From contig NZ_LAQT01000002.1 in NCBI RefSeq assembly GCF_001294205.1, positions 1 through 64,000 on the forward strand: a stretch of 64,000 nucleotides of DNA. Reading direction: 5' to 3'. The DNA is from Amantichitinum ursilacus (GTDB lineage: Bacteria; Pseudomonadota; Gammaproteobacteria; Burkholderiales; Chitinibacteraceae). The first letter of the stretch is position 1. Every line of letters begins with the position of its first letter. Below are positions 27,418-37,600 of this stretch, in pieces. A program made the translations under genes and the position numbers. The notes under the pieces are model-generated. The model did no database searches and was not told the origin of the DNA. It saw only the letters and a list, made by a program, of their open reading frames with translations.

Positions 27418-27756
27418 GGCAAATCTTCGGTCGTCGGGGAAACGTGATTTGACCTGTTTTAACGTCGAGATGCCACAAACCCTGCAAATGCGTGGTGCGT
27501 ATTAAAGGTTTCTAGCAGAAAGCTTTAATGAGCCACCTCGTTATCAACGTTTTCTGGTCCGCCCATTCTCCACGTTACAGCGCCTTGGCATGCCTGGCGG
27601 CCCGATTTGCCGCCTGAGCGGCATTGGGATTACAGAATCTGCAAGCTAGTATCCAGCCACGGGATACAAAAGACGCCCCGCAGCCCCCTAGAGCCGCAAA
27701 GGCCGATTCGGCGCGCCATCGCCCGTGGGCTTAACCCAACCTGAGGATGTGGACAG
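27418..27756. other. Divergent intergenic region, lipoprotein and chitinase promoters
   Basis: This 339-bp region between two divergent genes must contain both promoters. I see no gene or strong palindrome. The chitinase ATG at 27757 follows GAGGATGTGGACAG, with AGGA at a rather long distance. Confidence 0.45.
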
Positions 27757-29130
27757 ATGCAACACAGCAAACTATGGATGGTCAGCGCTGCGCTGGCCGT
27801 AACCGCCGCGTATGCCAGCGCGGCCACTTATCCGGCATGGCAAGAAGGCACCACGTATGCCGTGGGCACCATCGTCAGCTACAACGGCCATGATTATCAG
27901 GCGCTGATTGCGCATACGGCTTATGTGGGTGCGGGCTGGAATCCGGCAGTGACGGCGGGCTCGCTCTGGAAAGATCTGGGCGTGGATACCGGTAGCGCCA
28001 CGCCGACGCCAGCCCCCACGCCAGCGCCGACCCCCAAGCCGACGCCTGCGCCCACCCCCGCGCCGACCCCGGCGCCGACGCCCAAGCCGACGCCCGCGCC
28101 CACGCCAGCACCCACGCCCAGCGCGTCGTGCAACTACGTGGTGTGGACTGCGGGCGTTAACTATCCGCTGGGCACCATCGTCAAATACACGCCCAACGGC
28201 CTCTACTATCTGGAAAAAGCCGTCGGCACCAATGGCAGCGACGCCACCAATCCCACCATCAGCACCTATTACTGGGCGCAAACCACTTGTGGCAGCGCGA
28301 CGCCCACCCCGACGCCTTCCGGCGGCTTGCCCGCGCATGTGGTGGGCGGCTACTGGCCGCGTTGGCTAAGCGATCAGGTGCGCGTTGCCAACGTGAACAC
28401 CAACTACAACGTGATCTATCTGTTTGCCGCCACGCCGGTGGGGGGCCAGCCCGGCAGTACGGGCGCAGTGGAATGGATTGCGCCTGAGAACGCCACCGCC
28501 GCCGCCAATCTGGTGGCCGATATCGCCACGGTGCGCGCACAAGGGCGCAAGGTGATCCTCAGCATTGGCGGGGCTAACGAGAACGTCACCTTTGAAACCC
28601 GCGCGCGCTCGCAGGCGTTTGTAAACAGCATCATCAGCATCTACAGCCAGTTGGGCGGTTTTGACGGGATTGATTGGGACAATTACGAGGCGTCCGACAA
28701 CCCCAATACCAGCGAAATGGTGTGGATCGGCCAGCAACTGAAGGCGCGTTGGCCGGGCTTTATCATCACGTCCGCACCCGCGCCGTGGAGTGCGGTGGAC
28801 CAGACCTTCTGCCAGCAACTGCTGCAGGGCAACGCGCTGGATTATTGCGCGCCGCAGTACTACGACGGCCCCAACCTGGCGGACCCGAGCTATGTCCAGA
28901 GCAATATCGCAACCTGGATGACGTTGCTGGGCCCCAGCCATGTGGTGGTTGGCTTTGGTGTTAACCCGGGCGTGACCAACTATATGAGCATCGGCCAGGC
29001 CACCAGCACGTGGAATGCCATCAAGGCGGCGTATCCGGCCACCCTGGGTGTGTTCGATTGGCAGATTGATACCGATTACGCGCAAGGCTGGCCGTTTGCC
29101 AATCAGATGAAGCCGTTGGTTAATCCGTAA
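27757..29130 (+). CDS. Secreted GH18 chitinase with two CBM5/12-like modules
   Basis: This 457-residue enzyme is predicted to hydrolyse chitin outside the cell. Residues 1-23 form a signal peptide. A first carbohydrate-binding module (about 24-75) has [24 protein letters not shown] Thr-Pro-Ala/Lys linker follows (about 80-123), then a second module (about 125-180), a short TPTP linker, and a GH18 barrel from about 190. The SxGG motif is present (KVILSIGG). The active-site strand reads DGIDWDNYE at residues 303-311, in which the glutamate lies one place later than in canonical DxxDxDxE; position 310 is Tyr. Activity is therefore likely but not certain. A terminator follows 38 bp downstream. 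Confidence 0.92.
   Translation: MQHSKLWMVSAALAVTAAYASAATYPAWQEGTTYAVGTIVSYNGHDYQALIAHTAYVGAGWNPAVTAGSLWKDLGVDTGSATPTPAPTPAPTPKPTPAPTPAPTPAPTPKPTPAPTPAPTPSASCNYVVWTAGVNYPLGTIVKYTPNGLYYLEKAVGTNGSDATNPTISTYYWAQTTCGSATPTPTPSGGLPAHVVGGYWPRWLSDQVRVANVNTNYNVIYLFAATPVGGQPGSTGAVEWIAPENATAAANLVADIATVRAQGRKVILSIGGANENVTFETRARSQAFVNSIISIYSQLGGFDGIDWDNYEASDNPNTSEMVWIGQQLKARWPGFIITSAPAPWSAVDQTFCQQLLQGNALDYCAPQYYDGPNLADPSYVQSNIATWMTLLGPSHVVVGFGVNPGVTNYMSIGQATSTWNAIKAAYPATLGVFDWQIDTDYAQGWPFANQMKPLVNP
27990..28130 (+). repeat. Low-complexity Thr-Pro linker repeat in the chitinase gene
   Basis: Imperfect short tandem units encode alternating Thr-Pro-Ala and Thr-Pro-Lys. This is a flexible linker between carbohydrate-binding modules, common in secreted polysaccharide hydrolases and prone to length change by slippage. 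Confidence 0.85.
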
Positions 29131-29167
29131 TCGACCCGGCGTTCAGATCGGTCGCTGTAATGCAAAA

Positions 29168-29193
29168 CACCCGGCTTTGGCCGGGTGATTTAT
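29168..29193. terminator. Bidirectional terminator between chitinase and MFS genes
   Basis: An 8-pair stem CACCCGGC/GCCGGGTG (29168-29175 and 29180-29187) with a 4-nt loop is followed by ATTTATTT on the plus strand and preceded by AAAA, which gives TTTT on the minus strand. It can serve the chitinase gene and, after 29264, the convergent exporter gene. Confidence 0.85.
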
Positions 29194-29263
29194 TTGCGCC
29201 TATAACTATCGAAATCCCACTATTTAAGCGCGGTTACTCGCATAAATAGCAGGAAAAAGCGTT

Positions 29264-30505
29264 TTAAGCGGTCTGCAGCGTGCGCCGTTCCAGTCCAAAC
29301 GACCACAGCACCACAACGATCCCCAGCACTGCCAGGATCGCGCCCACCCAGCCCGTCGAGGTCCAGCCCAGACCCGCCGCAATCGCCATGCCGCCCAGCC
29401 ACGCGCCCAGCGCATTGGCGATATTGAATGCGCTGTGGTTCAGCGCCGCCGCCAGCGATTGCGCGTCGCCTGCCACATCCATCAGCCGGGACTGGAACGC
29501 CGGGTTACATGCCGACGCCACGCCGATGCCAAACAGCACTGGCAGCACCGCCCACAAATGCGGCGCAGCCACCACGAATACCAGCAGCATCACCACCGTA
29601 AAGCCGTACCAGCCCAGCATCGTGCGTTCCAGCCAGCGGTCGGCAAACCAGCCGCAAGCGATGTTGCCGACGATCATGCCGACGCCCAATAAACCCAGCG
29701 CAAACGGCACGTGTTGCGCGCTCATGCCGGTGACCTGGGTCAGTGTGGAGGCCACATAGCTGTACACCGAAAAGATGCCACCAAAGCCGATGGCGCAGGC
29801 CAGCAGCGTCAACAACACTTGCGGACGTTTGAACGCGCCCAGTTCGGTTAGCGGACTGGCTTTGCGCGCCATCGGCAACGGCGGCACGGTGTACGCGATC
29901 ATGCCTGCGGTGAACAAGGCAATCAGCGCCACGCCGGCAAAGCACGCCTGCCAACCCAGCGCCTGGCCCAACCAGGTGGCAGCGGGCACGCCGATGACGT
30001 TAGCGACGCTCAAGCCCAGCATCACTTTGCCGATGGCCGCGCCGCGTTTATGCGGCGGCACCAGCGCGGCGGCGGCCAGGGCGGCCAGGCCAAAGTACGC
30101 GCCATGCGGCAAGCCAGCCACAAAGCGGCTGACCAGCATCAGGCCATAGTGGTGCAACAACGCGGTGGCGCCGTTGCCCACGGCGTAGAGCAACATCAGC
30201 ACGATCAGCAAAGCGCGGCGCGGCATGCGCGCCAGCAGGATGGTGATCAGCGGCGCGCCCACCACCACGCCCAACGCATAGGCGCTGATCATGTGGCCGG
30301 CTTCGGGGATGGTTACGTGCAGGTCGCTGGCGACTTCGGGGAGGATGCCCATGGCGGCAAATTCGGCTGTGCCAATGGCAAAGCCGCCCACCGCCAGTGC
30401 CAGCTCGGCAAGCGCCAGACCATGCGGTGGCTGGACCAGAGCGGTCGTGGTGTGGGCGGGGTGGGCGGCAAGCTCATGATCAAGGGGGTCAATCTTCGAT
30501 TCCAT
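29264..30505 (-). CDS. MFS drug/sugar exporter (DHA1 family, AraJ/YdhP-like)
   Basis: About 413 residues from the ATG at 30505; the frame extends upstream, but residues before MESKIDP look non-coding. Twelve transmembrane helices are apparent. The opening LAVGGFAIGTAEFAAMGILPEVASDL is typical of AraJ/Bcr-type DHA1 proteins, and the loop segment LARMPRRALLIVLM corresponds to MFS motif A. LPHGAYFGLAALAAA is a second family signature. It would export arabinose-like sugars or drugs with proton exchange; the substrate is unknown. It is unrelated in operon terms to the convergent chitinase. Confidence 0.88.
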   Translation of the reverse strand: MESKIDPLDHELAAHPAHTTTALVQPPHGLALAELALAVGGFAIGTAEFAAMGILPEVASDLHVTIPEAGHMISAYALGVVVGAPLITILLARMPRRALLIVLMLLYAVGNGATALLHHYGLMLVSRFVAGLPHGAYFGLAALAAAALVPPHKRGAAIGKVMLGLSVANVIGVPAATWLGQALGWQACFAGVALIALFTAGMIAYTVPPLPMARKASPLTELGAFKRPQVLLTLLACAIGFGGIFSVYSYVASTLTQVTGMSAQHVPFALGLLGVGMIVGNIACGWFADRWLERTMLGWYGFTVVMLLVFVVAAPHLWAVLPVLFGIGVASACNPAFQSRLMDVAGDAQSLAAALNHSAFNIANALGAWLGGMAIAAGLGWTSTGWVGAILAVLGIVVVLWSFGLERRTLQTA

Positions 30506-30692
30506 CAAATGTCTCGTGGATTTGCTGACGGGAAACGGCGTTGCGCAAGTGTTATGGCGCTCGGGTGAAACCGGGCGCAAGCCTTGGCTAACGCGTCATC
30601 AGCGGCGGGGTCAGTGGATAGGCCGACGGTATCATGCGAAACCGCATTTTGCGCAGCGCAGCACGCGTTTTTTTGCCACGGGGACGATTGGT

Positions 30693-31529
30693 TCAGGGCG
30701 GGGGATCACCCAGTCTGGCGCGCTGGGATTGCAACAGTGCGATGGCGGCGTGGGCGGCGGGCGTATCGATGCGCCCCAGGGTTTCGAGCAAGGGCGCAAT
30801 CCAGCGCACGGTGCGCGGCTTGATGCACAGGTCGATCAATTGCGCGACGGCGCTGGTATGGGCCAGTTGTTCGGGCCGCAGAAATTGCAGATCAGCCCAT
30901 TGCGGCAACCATGCCGAGGCGTTGCCGCCATGCATGCGATGGCGCAGCAGCGGCGGATCGATAAACGCGCGTTGTTGCAGCGCCGTGCCCAGAAAGGCAA
31001 ACCAGAAATCATGCGGCATTTGTGCCGCCGGGTCGGGCCAGCCATGTTGCGCGATGAATTCGGCGCGCACCGCCAGCGCGCAGCCTTTCAGGCACACCGC
31101 GCGGTCCAGCCCAAGTTGGTTGAGATAAGCAAAATAGGATGGAATGGCGGCGGGGCGCTCGGCGCTAAACCAGCTCAGATCATGCGTAAACACCTGCGCG
31201 GACGACGTCGCCGCCTGTGCCTCGATCTGCGCAATCTTGTGCGGCAACCACACATCATCCTGATCGCAAAACAAGATCAGATCACCGCGCGCCTGGCCCG
31301 CCGCAGCGGCAAAGTTATGTGCGTAGCCCACACGTTGCGCCTGGCGAAAGTAATGCACGGTAAACGGCAGCGCCACGCTTTTGGCGATGTCGAGACTGCC
31401 GTCGCTGGACGCGTCATCCGCAATGATCAATTCATCGGGCAGCCGCGTTTGTTGCGCCAGACTAACCAGTTGCTGGGGCAGGAAGGCGGTGCCTTGATAA
31501 GTGGCCATCACTACGGAAATGCGCGTCAT
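30693..31529 (-). CDS. Glycosyltransferase family 2
   Basis: A 278-residue GT-A fold enzyme. It opens with ISVVMATYQGTAFLPQQLVSLAQQT, the classic GT2 N-terminus, continues with IIADDASSDGS, and has the metal/nucleotide-sugar motif FCDQDDVW. The C-terminal helical part contains HRMHGGNASAW. It resembles rhamnosyl/glucosyl transferases of surface polysaccharide clusters. The donor and acceptor are unknown. It is divergent, over 65 bp, from the next gene, which also looks like a glycan enzyme. Confidence 0.9.
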   Translation of the reverse strand: MTRISVVMATYQGTAFLPQQLVSLAQQTRLPDELIIADDASSDGSLDIAKSVALPFTVHYFRQAQRVGYAHNFAAAAGQARGDLILFCDQDDVWLPHKIAQIEAQAATSSAQVFTHDLSWFSAERPAAIPSYFAYLNQLGLDRAVCLKGCALAVRAEFIAQHGWPDPAAQMPHDFWFAFLGTALQQRAFIDPPLLRHRMHGGNASAWLPQWADLQFLRPEQLAHTSAVAQLIDLCIKPRTVRWIAPLLETLGRIDTPAAHAAIALLQSQRARLGDPPP

Positions 31530-31594
31530 GCTGCGCCGCCAGCCGCTATGCTGTTGCCATTAGCCCGCCCAATCCGCCGTGTGTGATAAGCCCG

Positions 31595-32422
31595 ATGACT
31601 GTGCCGCAACCCCCTTTGCCCGATCAGCGCGCCGGTGGCGTGTTTTTTTCGCATATCGATACCCCGCGCGTGCGCGGGCATTTTGCGCGGCTGGCCGCCG
31701 AGAGCGCGCCGTGGGTGCAATGGCGGCTGGTGTTTAACCGCAGCCGCTTTGTCGATCTGGACAGCGATCTGGCCATCGCCGACCCGGCCACGGTATTGCC
31801 ACAGCGCCATGCGCAAATGCTGCGCAACGACGGCGTGCAGCGCGGTTTGCTGGATGCCGCCATGCTGCCTTGTTTGCTGGCGCTGCCGCAGCCGCAGGTG
31901 TGGTTTATGGAATACGACGTCGATTTCGCCGGCAACTGGGCCGATCTGTTCAGCCAGTACCATGCCGAGCCGGCTGATTTGCTGAGCTCGTCCTTGCGCC
32001 CGCGGGATCGTGATATCGAGTGGTTTCATTGGCAGCAAGTCAGCGCGCCCGCAGCGGTGGACCCGCATTTGTTTTGCCGCGGTTTTCATCCACTGATTCG
32101 CGTTTCCAGAACCCTGGCGCTGGCCTACCAGCACGCTGTGGCCGACCCGGCCTGGGCGGGGCATTACGAATTCATCCTGCCCACCGTGGCCGCCGTGTGC
32201 GGCTTGCGTACGCTGGATCTGGCGCGGCGGCCCGGACAGCGGCTGGCGCGCAATTATCTGAATACGCCCAGCGCGCCCTTTCTCGCGCCCGGCACTTATG
32301 TGTGGCGGCCAGCGCGGCCCGCGTATTTTCATGAAGACCCGGCCAGTTTTGAATTGCCCAATCTGCTGTATCACCCGATCAAAACCGACAACGAAGCGTG
32401 GGGACGGCGCGACGACGCCTGA
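31595..32422 (+). CDS. Putative glycosyltransferase-like protein
   Basis: About 275 residues; GTG at 31583 is an alternative start. It contains WFMEYDVDFAGNWADLF, an EYDVDF segment that looks like a DxD-type nucleotide-sugar/metal site, then RGFHPLIRVSRTLA and a C-terminal tail YFHEDPASFELPNLLYHP. I do not recognise a family with certainty; DUF3405-like or a capsule-type glycosyltransferase is the closest impression. It is the only plus-strand gene among the four glycan genes here and converges with the UGT-like gene. Function is inferred from motif and neighbourhood only. Confidence 0.6.
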   Translation: MTVPQPPLPDQRAGGVFFSHIDTPRVRGHFARLAAESAPWVQWRLVFNRSRFVDLDSDLAIADPATVLPQRHAQMLRNDGVQRGLLDAAMLPCLLALPQPQVWFMEYDVDFAGNWADLFSQYHAEPADLLSSSLRPRDRDIEWFHWQQVSAPAAVDPHLFCRGFHPLIRVSRTLALAYQHAVADPAWAGHYEFILPTVAAVCGLRTLDLARRPGQRLARNYLNTPSAPFLAPGTYVWRPARPAYFHEDPASFELPNLLYHPIKTDNEAWGRRDDA

Positions 32423-32440
32423 CGCGAATGAAGCGGTCAT

Positions 32441-33610
32441 TCACGCCGCCTCGGCGCACGCCGTGTTGAGCACCGCCAACATCTGTTGCAGCGCAAATTC
32501 ATCGCGCCATTCGGCGTAACGCGCGGCCACTTGTTGCGCAGCGGCGCGATATTGCGGCGACATCAGCAGCGTAAACAGCACGTGTTCAAAGCTGCTTTCG
32601 ATGTGAGTGGGAAACACGCCCAGCCCCGCGCCAGCGACGGCCACACGTTCGGTCACCAGCAGTTGTTCCATATGCTGCGGCAACATCAGCAGCGGCACGC
32701 CGGCGCGCAAGGCATTCAGCGCGGTGCCGTGGCCGCCGTGGCTGATGATCAGATCGCAGCGCGGCAACAAGGGCTCCAGCTGCACCGGCTGCGTGTAGAT
32801 GCGCAATTCCGGAAACTGCGCCGCCTGCGCCAACGCAATACCGGGGACGACGGCGATGACCTCGGCTTCGCTATTGACCAGGCCTTCCAGCACCGTGCCC
32901 AGCCAGTCCCCGTTCTGCAAATAAACCAGGATGTGGGTTTTGTCGGTATGCCATTGCACCGCCTGGCCTGCGGGCGGCTGCGGCATGCCACCGAGAAACA
33001 GCGCGCCAGCGGGGCGCACCGTGGCGTAATGGTCGAGTTCGGGTAGCGATAACAAGCGGGTATGGTCGGCTTGCAAGGCGGTGGACAAGGGCATTTCGCA
33101 GACGCTGGCCACAGCGTGCTCCACCGCCGCCTGAGTGTGTTGCCGCGCCTCGATATCGCTGTCCCAGGCGCGGTAGCACGGTGCGGGCATCAGGCTGGGC
33201 GGGATGGCAAAGCCGGTGCCGATCTGCACGCTGCGTATGCCCGCCACGCGGCTGGCCATCAAGGCCGTCGGCGCATGGTCGATGACCACCACGTCGGGCT
33301 TGACCAGCTGATATAACTGCCGCCAGCCGCGCACCATGCCGCCGAGCAAATCCACATCGGTGGCGCCGTTCAGCGCCAGCACGTCAGCATAGGTGGACGG
33401 GTCGCGCCCCAGCGCGGGCACGTCATACGGATTGGGGCAGGCCATAAACGGCACGCTACGCGGCGTTAGATAACGTTGCGCGCTGCGCATGGCGCGCAGG
33501 GCAAAGCTGATGTCATGGCCTTGCGCGCGCGCCGCCAAGGCAATCGGCAACAAGCGCCACAGATGGCCGTGGTTGTCGCCCAGTTCCCACGCAAACAGGA
33601 TGCGGCTCAT
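32441..33610 (-). CDS. UGT/MGT-like glycosyltransferase (GT1/GT28 type)
   Basis: A 389-residue GT-B fold enzyme. The N-terminus ILFAWELGDNHGHLWRLLPIALAARAQGH is typical of UGT-like transferases that bind an acceptor near a conserved His. The C-terminal half holds LLPRCDLIISHGGHGTALNALRAGVPLLMLPQHMEQ, the nucleotide-sugar-binding signature related to PSPG/MurG motifs. Such enzymes add sugars to lipids, natural products or glycans. Its start overlaps the end of the GT2 gene upstream (33607) by 4 bp, so the two are coupled. Confidence 0.9.
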   Translation of the reverse strand: MSRILFAWELGDNHGHLWRLLPIALAARAQGHDISFALRAMRSAQRYLTPRSVPFMACPNPYDVPALGRDPSTYADVLALNGATDVDLLGGMVRGWRQLYQLVKPDVVVIDHAPTALMASRVAGIRSVQIGTGFAIPPSLMPAPCYRAWDSDIEARQHTQAAVEHAVASVCEMPLSTALQADHTRLLSLPELDHYATVRPAGALFLGGMPQPPAGQAVQWHTDKTHILVYLQNGDWLGTVLEGLVNSEAEVIAVVPGIALAQAAQFPELRIYTQPVQLEPLLPRCDLIISHGGHGTALNALRAGVPLLMLPQHMEQLLVTERVAVAGAGLGVFPTHIESSFEHVLFTLLMSPQYRAAAQQVAARYAEWRDEFALQQMLAVLNTACAEAA

Positions 33611-34443
33611 GGTGTTTGCCGAGCTGTGAGGTTGTAGACCAGGCTGCGCTGCAGGCTGAAGCCCCCAAAGGCGGGAAATTCGGGTTGTTCGCCCAGCTTG
33701 ATCGACAGCGGCGCGTTAGCCGCCAGCGCTTGCTGCGCCAGGCCAAATATCGTGCGCAGTTCGTCGGCGCTGAGCATGCGTTTATGCAGATCGATCAGAT
33801 CCAGCTTGATGGTCCGGTACAGCAGAAACAATCGTCGATGTTGTTCCAGATCCTTGTCTTGGTAGAAGCGCAGGCGCGCTTCGGTATCGTGGCGTATCGG
33901 CGCCAGCCACGCGCCGTTAAACGCGCGCCGCGGCACGCCGATACGCAACAGGCGCGCGTACAGATCGGTGTCTTCGCCGCCATAACCGCGGATCAATTCG
34001 TCGTAGCCGCCGGCGCGTTGCACGTCTTGCACGCGACACAGCACGGTACCGCCGGTATCAAAATCAAAGGGATCGGGCCGGTAAAAGCCGGCCGGGTTGG
34101 GCTGTTCGGCAAACCAGCCCGCCAGATCGCCGGTGACACGGATATCGGCATCGATAAAGCACACCCAATCGGTGCGGATATGGGGCAGCGCGGCATTGCG
34201 TGCGCGCGCCAGACAAAAGCTGGCGTCGTCGTTAACGCGCACCACCGCTACCTGCGGATGGTGCGCCGCCACCCAGTCGCCCGCGCCATCGGGGCAGCCG
34301 TAATCCACCACGATGACGGCGCAGTCGCGTTGCGCCAGCCACGTCGGCAGCGTGAGTTGCAAATGGCTGAGACGGCCTTTGCACGTGGTTACAAAAGTCA
34401 GCAAAGCGGGGCCCGCCACAGGATTTTGCGATGCTCCCAGCAT
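33607..34443 (-). CDS. Glycosyltransferase family 2 (galactosyltransferase-like C-terminus)
   Basis: About 278 residues from the ATG at 34443; a TTG at 34527 is possible but less likely. The opening TFVTTCKGRLSHLQLTLPTWLAQ, the segment VIVVDYGCPDGAGDWV, the metal-binding DxD in CFIDADIRV and the C-terminal GYGGEDTDLYARLLRIGV (the ED acceptor/catalytic element) identify a GT-A enzyme like those that add Gal or GalNAc. It is co-transcribed with the UGT-like gene by a 4-bp overlap. Its start lies 240 bp from, and divergent to, autotransporter AT2, which suggests a shared control region. Confidence 0.87.
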   Translation of the reverse strand: MLGASQNPVAGPALLTFVTTCKGRLSHLQLTLPTWLAQRDCAVIVVDYGCPDGAGDWVAAHHPQVAVVRVNDDASFCLARARNAALPHIRTDWVCFIDADIRVTGDLAGWFAEQPNPAGFYRPDPFDFDTGGTVLCRVQDVQRAGGYDELIRGYGGEDTDLYARLLRIGVPRRAFNGAWLAPIRHDTEARLRFYQDKDLEQHRRLFLLYRTIKLDLIDLHKRMLSADELRTIFGLAQQALAANAPLSIKLGEQPEFPAFGGFSLQRSLVYNLTARQTP

Positions 34444-34582
34444 AGTGGAGGGTGCCTGGTTTGCCGCGTCAGCCACGGCAGGGTAAGCGCGTCGGCATTG
34501 ACCTACAGCCGTGTCAGTTCCCGACAAACGTGGCGGTGGCGCGGTTTCCGACCTCTATATTGGGTGAGCAGAACAATTATCA

Positions 34583-34595
34583 GATCGTAACGATC
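34583..34595. promoter_or_regulatory. Perfect palindrome in the GT2/AT2 divergent region
   Basis: GATCGT-A-ACGATC is a perfect 13-base palindrome 88 bp before the AT2 ATG and 140 bp before the GT2 ATG. Its position suits an operator acting on both transcripts. No matching regulator gene is adjacent. Confidence 0.4.
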
Positions 34596-34682
34596 ATTGC
34601 GGTCCGACCCCGCCTGGCGCGCGGCCGAGCTGCTTGTTATGGGCGCAAATCTTCCCGCTTAGTCCGAAAGAGGCGCTTACTC

Positions 34683-37600
34683 ATGTCTACAAAAATCCGC
34701 CAGCCAAGGCCTTCTCAACTTGCCCTTGCCCTTTCCGCCGCATGCTTTGGTTTGGCGGGCGCACAGGCATTGGCCACCTGCACCACCGCCGTTAATTCCG
34801 GCACCGGTTGCGAAGTCGACAGCGGCGAGGCCGTGGTCATCAGCCAGGGGGGCGGATGGTATAGCGCGTCTCCGCTGGTGCATTTGTCCAACGGCGTAAC
34901 CGCCACCAGCATCGACAATAACGGCGCATTGCTTAATGCGCTGACCAATGCTGTGGTCATTAATGGCGTTCTCACCGGCCATGTTTCCAGTAGCAGCACC
35001 GGGCAGATTACGGCGTTTGGCGATGGCATCTTGCTGGATGGCGGCCAGGCCAGCAGCGTTAACAACGCCGGCTCGATCAGTGTGGGCGGCGTCGGTATCC
35101 GCGTGATTAACGGTGGCGCAGTGACCACCGAGGGCATCAGCAATACCGGCACCATCGGCACCACGGGCCTGGGCATCGAGGTGACCGGCACCAACATTAC
35201 CGGCGGCATTTACAACAACGGCACGATGGTTAACAGCTACGGCGGCCAGACTTCGGATGGCGGCGGCATCAGCGTCACCAGCGGCGTGATTACCGGCAGC
35301 ATCGTTAACGGCGCGCAGGGCAGCATTACGCGCGGCCAGGGTGTGGCGGTCAGCGTGGCCAACAACAGCACGGTGACGGGCACCATTACCAACTCGGGCC
35401 ATATCGTGGCCAGCGGGGCGACGCAGCCCAATACCTCCAGCGGCATCGGGCTGGATGGCAGCACATCGGGCGGTGGCATCGTTAATAACGGCACCATCGA
35501 TGCCGCAGGGGACGGCATCCTGGTGACCAATGGCGCCACGATCCAGAACGGCGGCATTACCGCCGGCCCCACCTCCATCATCAACGCCAACGGCCTGGGC
35601 ATTAACGTCGCCGGATCTGCGGTCACGGGCGACGTCAAGAATGGCGGGCAAATCAATGTCGGCCCGGCCAACTATGGCGGCGGCATCGGCATCAGCACGT
35701 CGATTATCAGCGGCAACCTGATCAACACCGGCACCATCAACGCCACGCCCGGCGGCGGCAATGCAGCCGTCGGCAATGCCATTGCCGTGGTGAACAGCAC
35801 GGTGACGGGCGCGGTGCGCAATGACCTCGGCGGCACGCTGAACAGCGATAGCGATTCGGGCATCAGCATTACCGGCAGCAGCCAGGTGGGCAGCATCAGC
35901 AACGCGGGCACCATCAACGCACTGGGCGCGAATACCTATACCGCCGCCTATGGCATCCAGGTGGACAACAGCACCGTGGCGTCGGGGATCAGCAACAGTG
36001 GCGCGATGACTTCGGCCATGGCCGGTATCGAACTGAATCACGCCACGGTCACCACGGGCGGCATTACCGTGGCCCAAGGCGCGGATATCGCAGCGTCGGG
36101 CGCGGCAATTGATGTGGTGGGCAATTCCGTCGTGACCGGCGACATTACCAATGCCGGCACGCTGCACAACAACAACGGCGAGTACGGCGGCAATATCAAT
36201 ATCGATACGTCTAACGTGCATGGTTCGGTGCTGAACACCGGCGGCAGCGTGTCTACGCCGGATTCGGGCCAGTACGCCAACGCCATCAATATCGCCACGG
36301 CCACGGTGGATGGCCAGGTGGGTTCTACGGGCGGCACGCTGACCTCATTGGTGGGCACCGGCATCAACGTCAACAACAGCACTGTCGGCAATGGCGTGGT
36401 CAATAACGGCGTGATCAATACCGGCGGCAATAGCGGCGTCGTTATCGCCAACAACAGCCACATTCTGGCGGGCGGCATCAACCTGGGCAGCGGCAGCGCC
36501 ATCAATGCCAACGGCTACGGTTTGCAGTTGACCGGCAGCACGGTGGTCGGCGATGTCATCAACGCGGGCCATATCAACCGCGTTAACGGCGACGTGGATG
36601 GCGGCGGGTTCAGCATCGATACCAACTCAACCGTAACGGGCAATGTGCTGAACAGCGGCACCATCAACGCCGCGGGCGACGCGCTGGCGCTGAACCATTC
36701 CACCGTCAACGGCAATGTCACCAACAGCGGCACGCTGGATGCCATCAATAACAGCGGCATCAATCTGGACCAGGCCACGCTGACCGGCGCGCTGGTGAAC
36801 AGCGGCACCGTCAATGCGCACGGCGCGGGCAACGCCCAGGTGGCATATGGCATTTATGTGCATGACGGCAGCAGCATCGCCCAAGGCATCAGCAACAGCG
36901 GCACGCTTAACACCGGCTCGGAAGGCATTTATCTGGATGGCGGCGTGATCGGTGCGGGCGGTATCCACAACACCGCCAGCGGCCAGATCAAGGCGGATTC
37001 GCTGGGTATCGACGTCAACAGCAATGCCAATGTGACGGGCGATATCAACAACGAAGGCTTGGTGACCTTTGGCTCGGCCGGGTATGGCGGCGGTATCTTT
37101 GTGGGCGGCGGCAGTACTGTCACTGGCAATCTGATCAACAGCGGGCAGGTGGTGGCCACGCAAGCGTCGGCCATCGAAGTGAGCAGTTCCAGCGTGACTG
37201 GCCAGATCAGCAACTCGGGATCGCTGCAAGGCGGCGGGGAAGGCGGCCGTGGCATTGATCTGCATGGCGGCAGCACGGCGGCAGCGATTATCAACAGCAG
37301 CACCGGCCATATCGCCGGGGACGCGGGCGGCATCGACATCAACGACGCCACGCTGGCAGGCGGCGTGCAGAATGCGGGCAGCGTGAGCGGCCCGACCGCA
37401 TTGTCGGTCAACGGCGCGGCCACCATCGGCACCGGCATCAGCAACACCGGCAGCCTGGCGGGCGATGATACGGGCGTGTATTTCCGCAACTCCACGCTGA
37501 ATGGCGATCTGAGCAGCACCGGCAACAGCGCCAGCATCAGCGGGGACAGCTACGGCGTGCGCTTGATCGACGCCACCATCAACGGCAATGTGATCAGCTC

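Noticed and set aside
27990-28130. Short tandem repeats that at first sight resemble a CRISPR array
   Set aside because: They lie in frame in the chitinase gene and encode a Thr-Pro linker; there are no spacers of uniform length and no cas genes.
30581-30692. Possible terminator with a T-run at about 30659-30665
   Set aside because: The T-run is on the plus strand, while the flanking genes are on the minus strand, and no good stem precedes it.
34677-36221. A 514-codon minus-strand frame within AT2, and a 547-codon one (10946-12589) within AT1
   Set aside because: Both are compositional mirror images of the repetitive beta-helix codons (Asp/Ala/Val/His-rich) and have no start context or homologous pattern.
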